From the NCBI GenBank assembly GCA_905199285.1, contig CAJKFZ010000201.1, positions 1 to 5,002 of the forward strand: a stretch of 5,002 nt of DNA, written 5' to 3'. Made by a program: the position numbers and the translations under genes. Below the pieces are notes generated by a model. That model had not been told where the DNA came from, did not search any database, and worked only from the letters and a program-made list of their open reading frames with translations. Positions 4,556-5,002 of this stretch are shown here, piece by piece (position 1 is the first letter of the stretch; each line of letters starts with the position of its first letter). The DNA comes from an uncultured Ruminococcus sp. (GTDB lineage: Bacteria; Bacillota; Clostridia; Oscillospirales; Ruminococcaceae).

Positions 4556-4966
4556 TTAAGTTTGCACAAAATCATCTTTTTTATTTTTATGTACATTTTG
4601 CTGAGATGTACATAAGATTTTTGCACATTCACGCTCTGTTTTATTTTCAAAAAACAGCATTATTATCAACTCTCGCTCAGATTCTGACAATAATCTTAAG
4701 CAACTGTAAAGCTGCTCAATAAATATTTTGCGATCTGTTTCTTCTTCAACATCAAAGCTATTTTTAAATTCCTTAAAATTTTCAAACGCATTTTCATGTC
4801 CGCCAATCAGAGCCGAAAACTGTATCTCATGATCATAAAATGAACTATTGTTATTTTCGATAGTCCACTTCGTTCTTTTGAAGTTAGTGCAAACTTCATC
4901 GCTTACTTCAACTTCCACGATTTTTTTCGATATTGTGTCATAAACACATACCATGTTCTTCTTCAT
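4556..4966 (-). CDS. Sigma-70 region-4-like regulator, apparently frameshifted near its end
   Basis: The 136-aa product starts MKKNMVCVYDTISKKIVEVE at an ATG with a near-perfect ribosome site (GGAGGTG at 4972-4978). Middle parts such as HEIQFSALIGGHENAFENF are typical of small sigma-like proteins of Clostridia mobile elements. Residues about 83-125 (QLYSCLRLLSESERELIIML, FFENKTERECAKILCTSQQNVHK) match sigma-70 region 4, a helix-turn-helix that contacts -35 DNA. After NVHKNKK the frame gives only DDFVQT, whereas one frame over the DNA reads MILCKLNKLLKT and stops at 4537-4539, the expected basic last helix. One extra base in the A6 run (T-run at 4577-4582 on the plus strand) explains this. It may be a true mutation, a sequencing error or slippage. 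The protein probably regulates the element's own genes. Homologous full-length extent would be 4537-4966. Confidence 0.8.
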   Translation of the reverse strand: MKKNMVCVYDTISKKIVEVEVSDEVCTNFKRTKWTIENNNSSFYDHEIQFSALIGGHENAFENFKEFKNSFDVEEETDRKIFIEQLYSCLRLLSESERELIIMLFFENKTERECAKILCTSQQNVHKNKKDDFVQT

Positions 4967-4972
4967 TTTTTC

Positions 4973-4997
4973 ACCTCCGTTCGATTTAAAATCAAAC
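4973..4997 (-). promoter_or_regulatory. Ribosome site with adjoining 19-bp palindrome before the sigma-like gene
   Basis: The SD GGAGGT (4973-4978) sits 6 nt before the ATG at 4966. Directly upstream, 4979-4997 is a palindrome with nine-base arms around one central base and a single mismatch (GTTTGATTT against GTTCGATTT). As RNA it forms a continuous stem, counting one G-U pair, that abuts the SD; as DNA it could be an operator. The promoter is outside the window. Confidence 0.5.
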
Positions 4998-5002
4998 AGA
5001 GG

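Noticed and set aside
1..5002. CRISPR array, tRNA or rRNA genes, insertion-sequence transposase
   Set aside because: No regularly spaced repeats, no cloverleaf or rRNA sequence, and no transposase frame apart from the Rpn family, which is better viewed as a nuclease.

Overview
The window looks like part of an integrative mobile element from a low-GC Gram-positive bacterium, most likely a gut-type Clostridia (Ruminococcus-like relatives are an inference). Reasons: AT-rich genes, strong GGAGG-type ribosome sites, and a set of families typical of Clostridia conjugative/integrative elements (small sigma-70-like protein, MazF, DUF3789 micro-protein, large serine recombinase). Every gene I accept is on the minus strand, so the window is best read from its right end to its left end.

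Right part (5002 to about 4537): a sigma-70 region-4-like regulator with a perfect ribosome site and a palindrome directly upstream. Its last helix is cut by an apparent one-base frameshift in an A-run. Next, about 455 bases (4082-4536) hold no convincing protein gene. They are much richer in G+C (about 48% by hand count over 4201-4440, against under 30% in the adjacent sigma gene) and contain several strong hairpins, ending in a terminator-like stem-loop at 4104-4135. This is the best candidate for a structured RNA or a cis-acting DNA site.

Middle part (4081 to 3251): a compact run of small genes with overlapping ends. A 68-aa six-cysteine protein overlaps mazF by 11 nt; mazF overlaps a 53-aa unknown protein by 8 nt; 13 nt later comes a 39-aa DUF3789 protein. 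No ordinary mazE lies beside mazF.

Recombinase (3178 to 1640): a 512-aa large serine recombinase with catalytic, DNA-binding, zinc-ribbon and coiled-coil parts, presumably the integrase/excisionase of an element.

Cargo (1634 to 105): an Rpn-type PD-(D/E)XK nuclease gene with its own consensus-like promoter, followed 14 nt later by a gene whose product has an unrelated N-terminus but nearly the same C-terminal tail as the nuclease, then an intrinsic terminator. This is a self-contained unit inserted between the recombinase and a second recombinase-like gene. It is the most interesting part: a nuclease and a tail-sharing partner, reminiscent of Rpn systems in which a C-terminal protein restrains the nuclease.

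Left edge (41 to 1): the start of a second recombinase-like gene that appears to begin directly at the DNA-binding domain. Its leader is nearly the same as that of the large recombinase, which suggests either duplication plus loss of the catalytic domain, or a pair of recombination sites flanking a cassette of about 3.1 kb.
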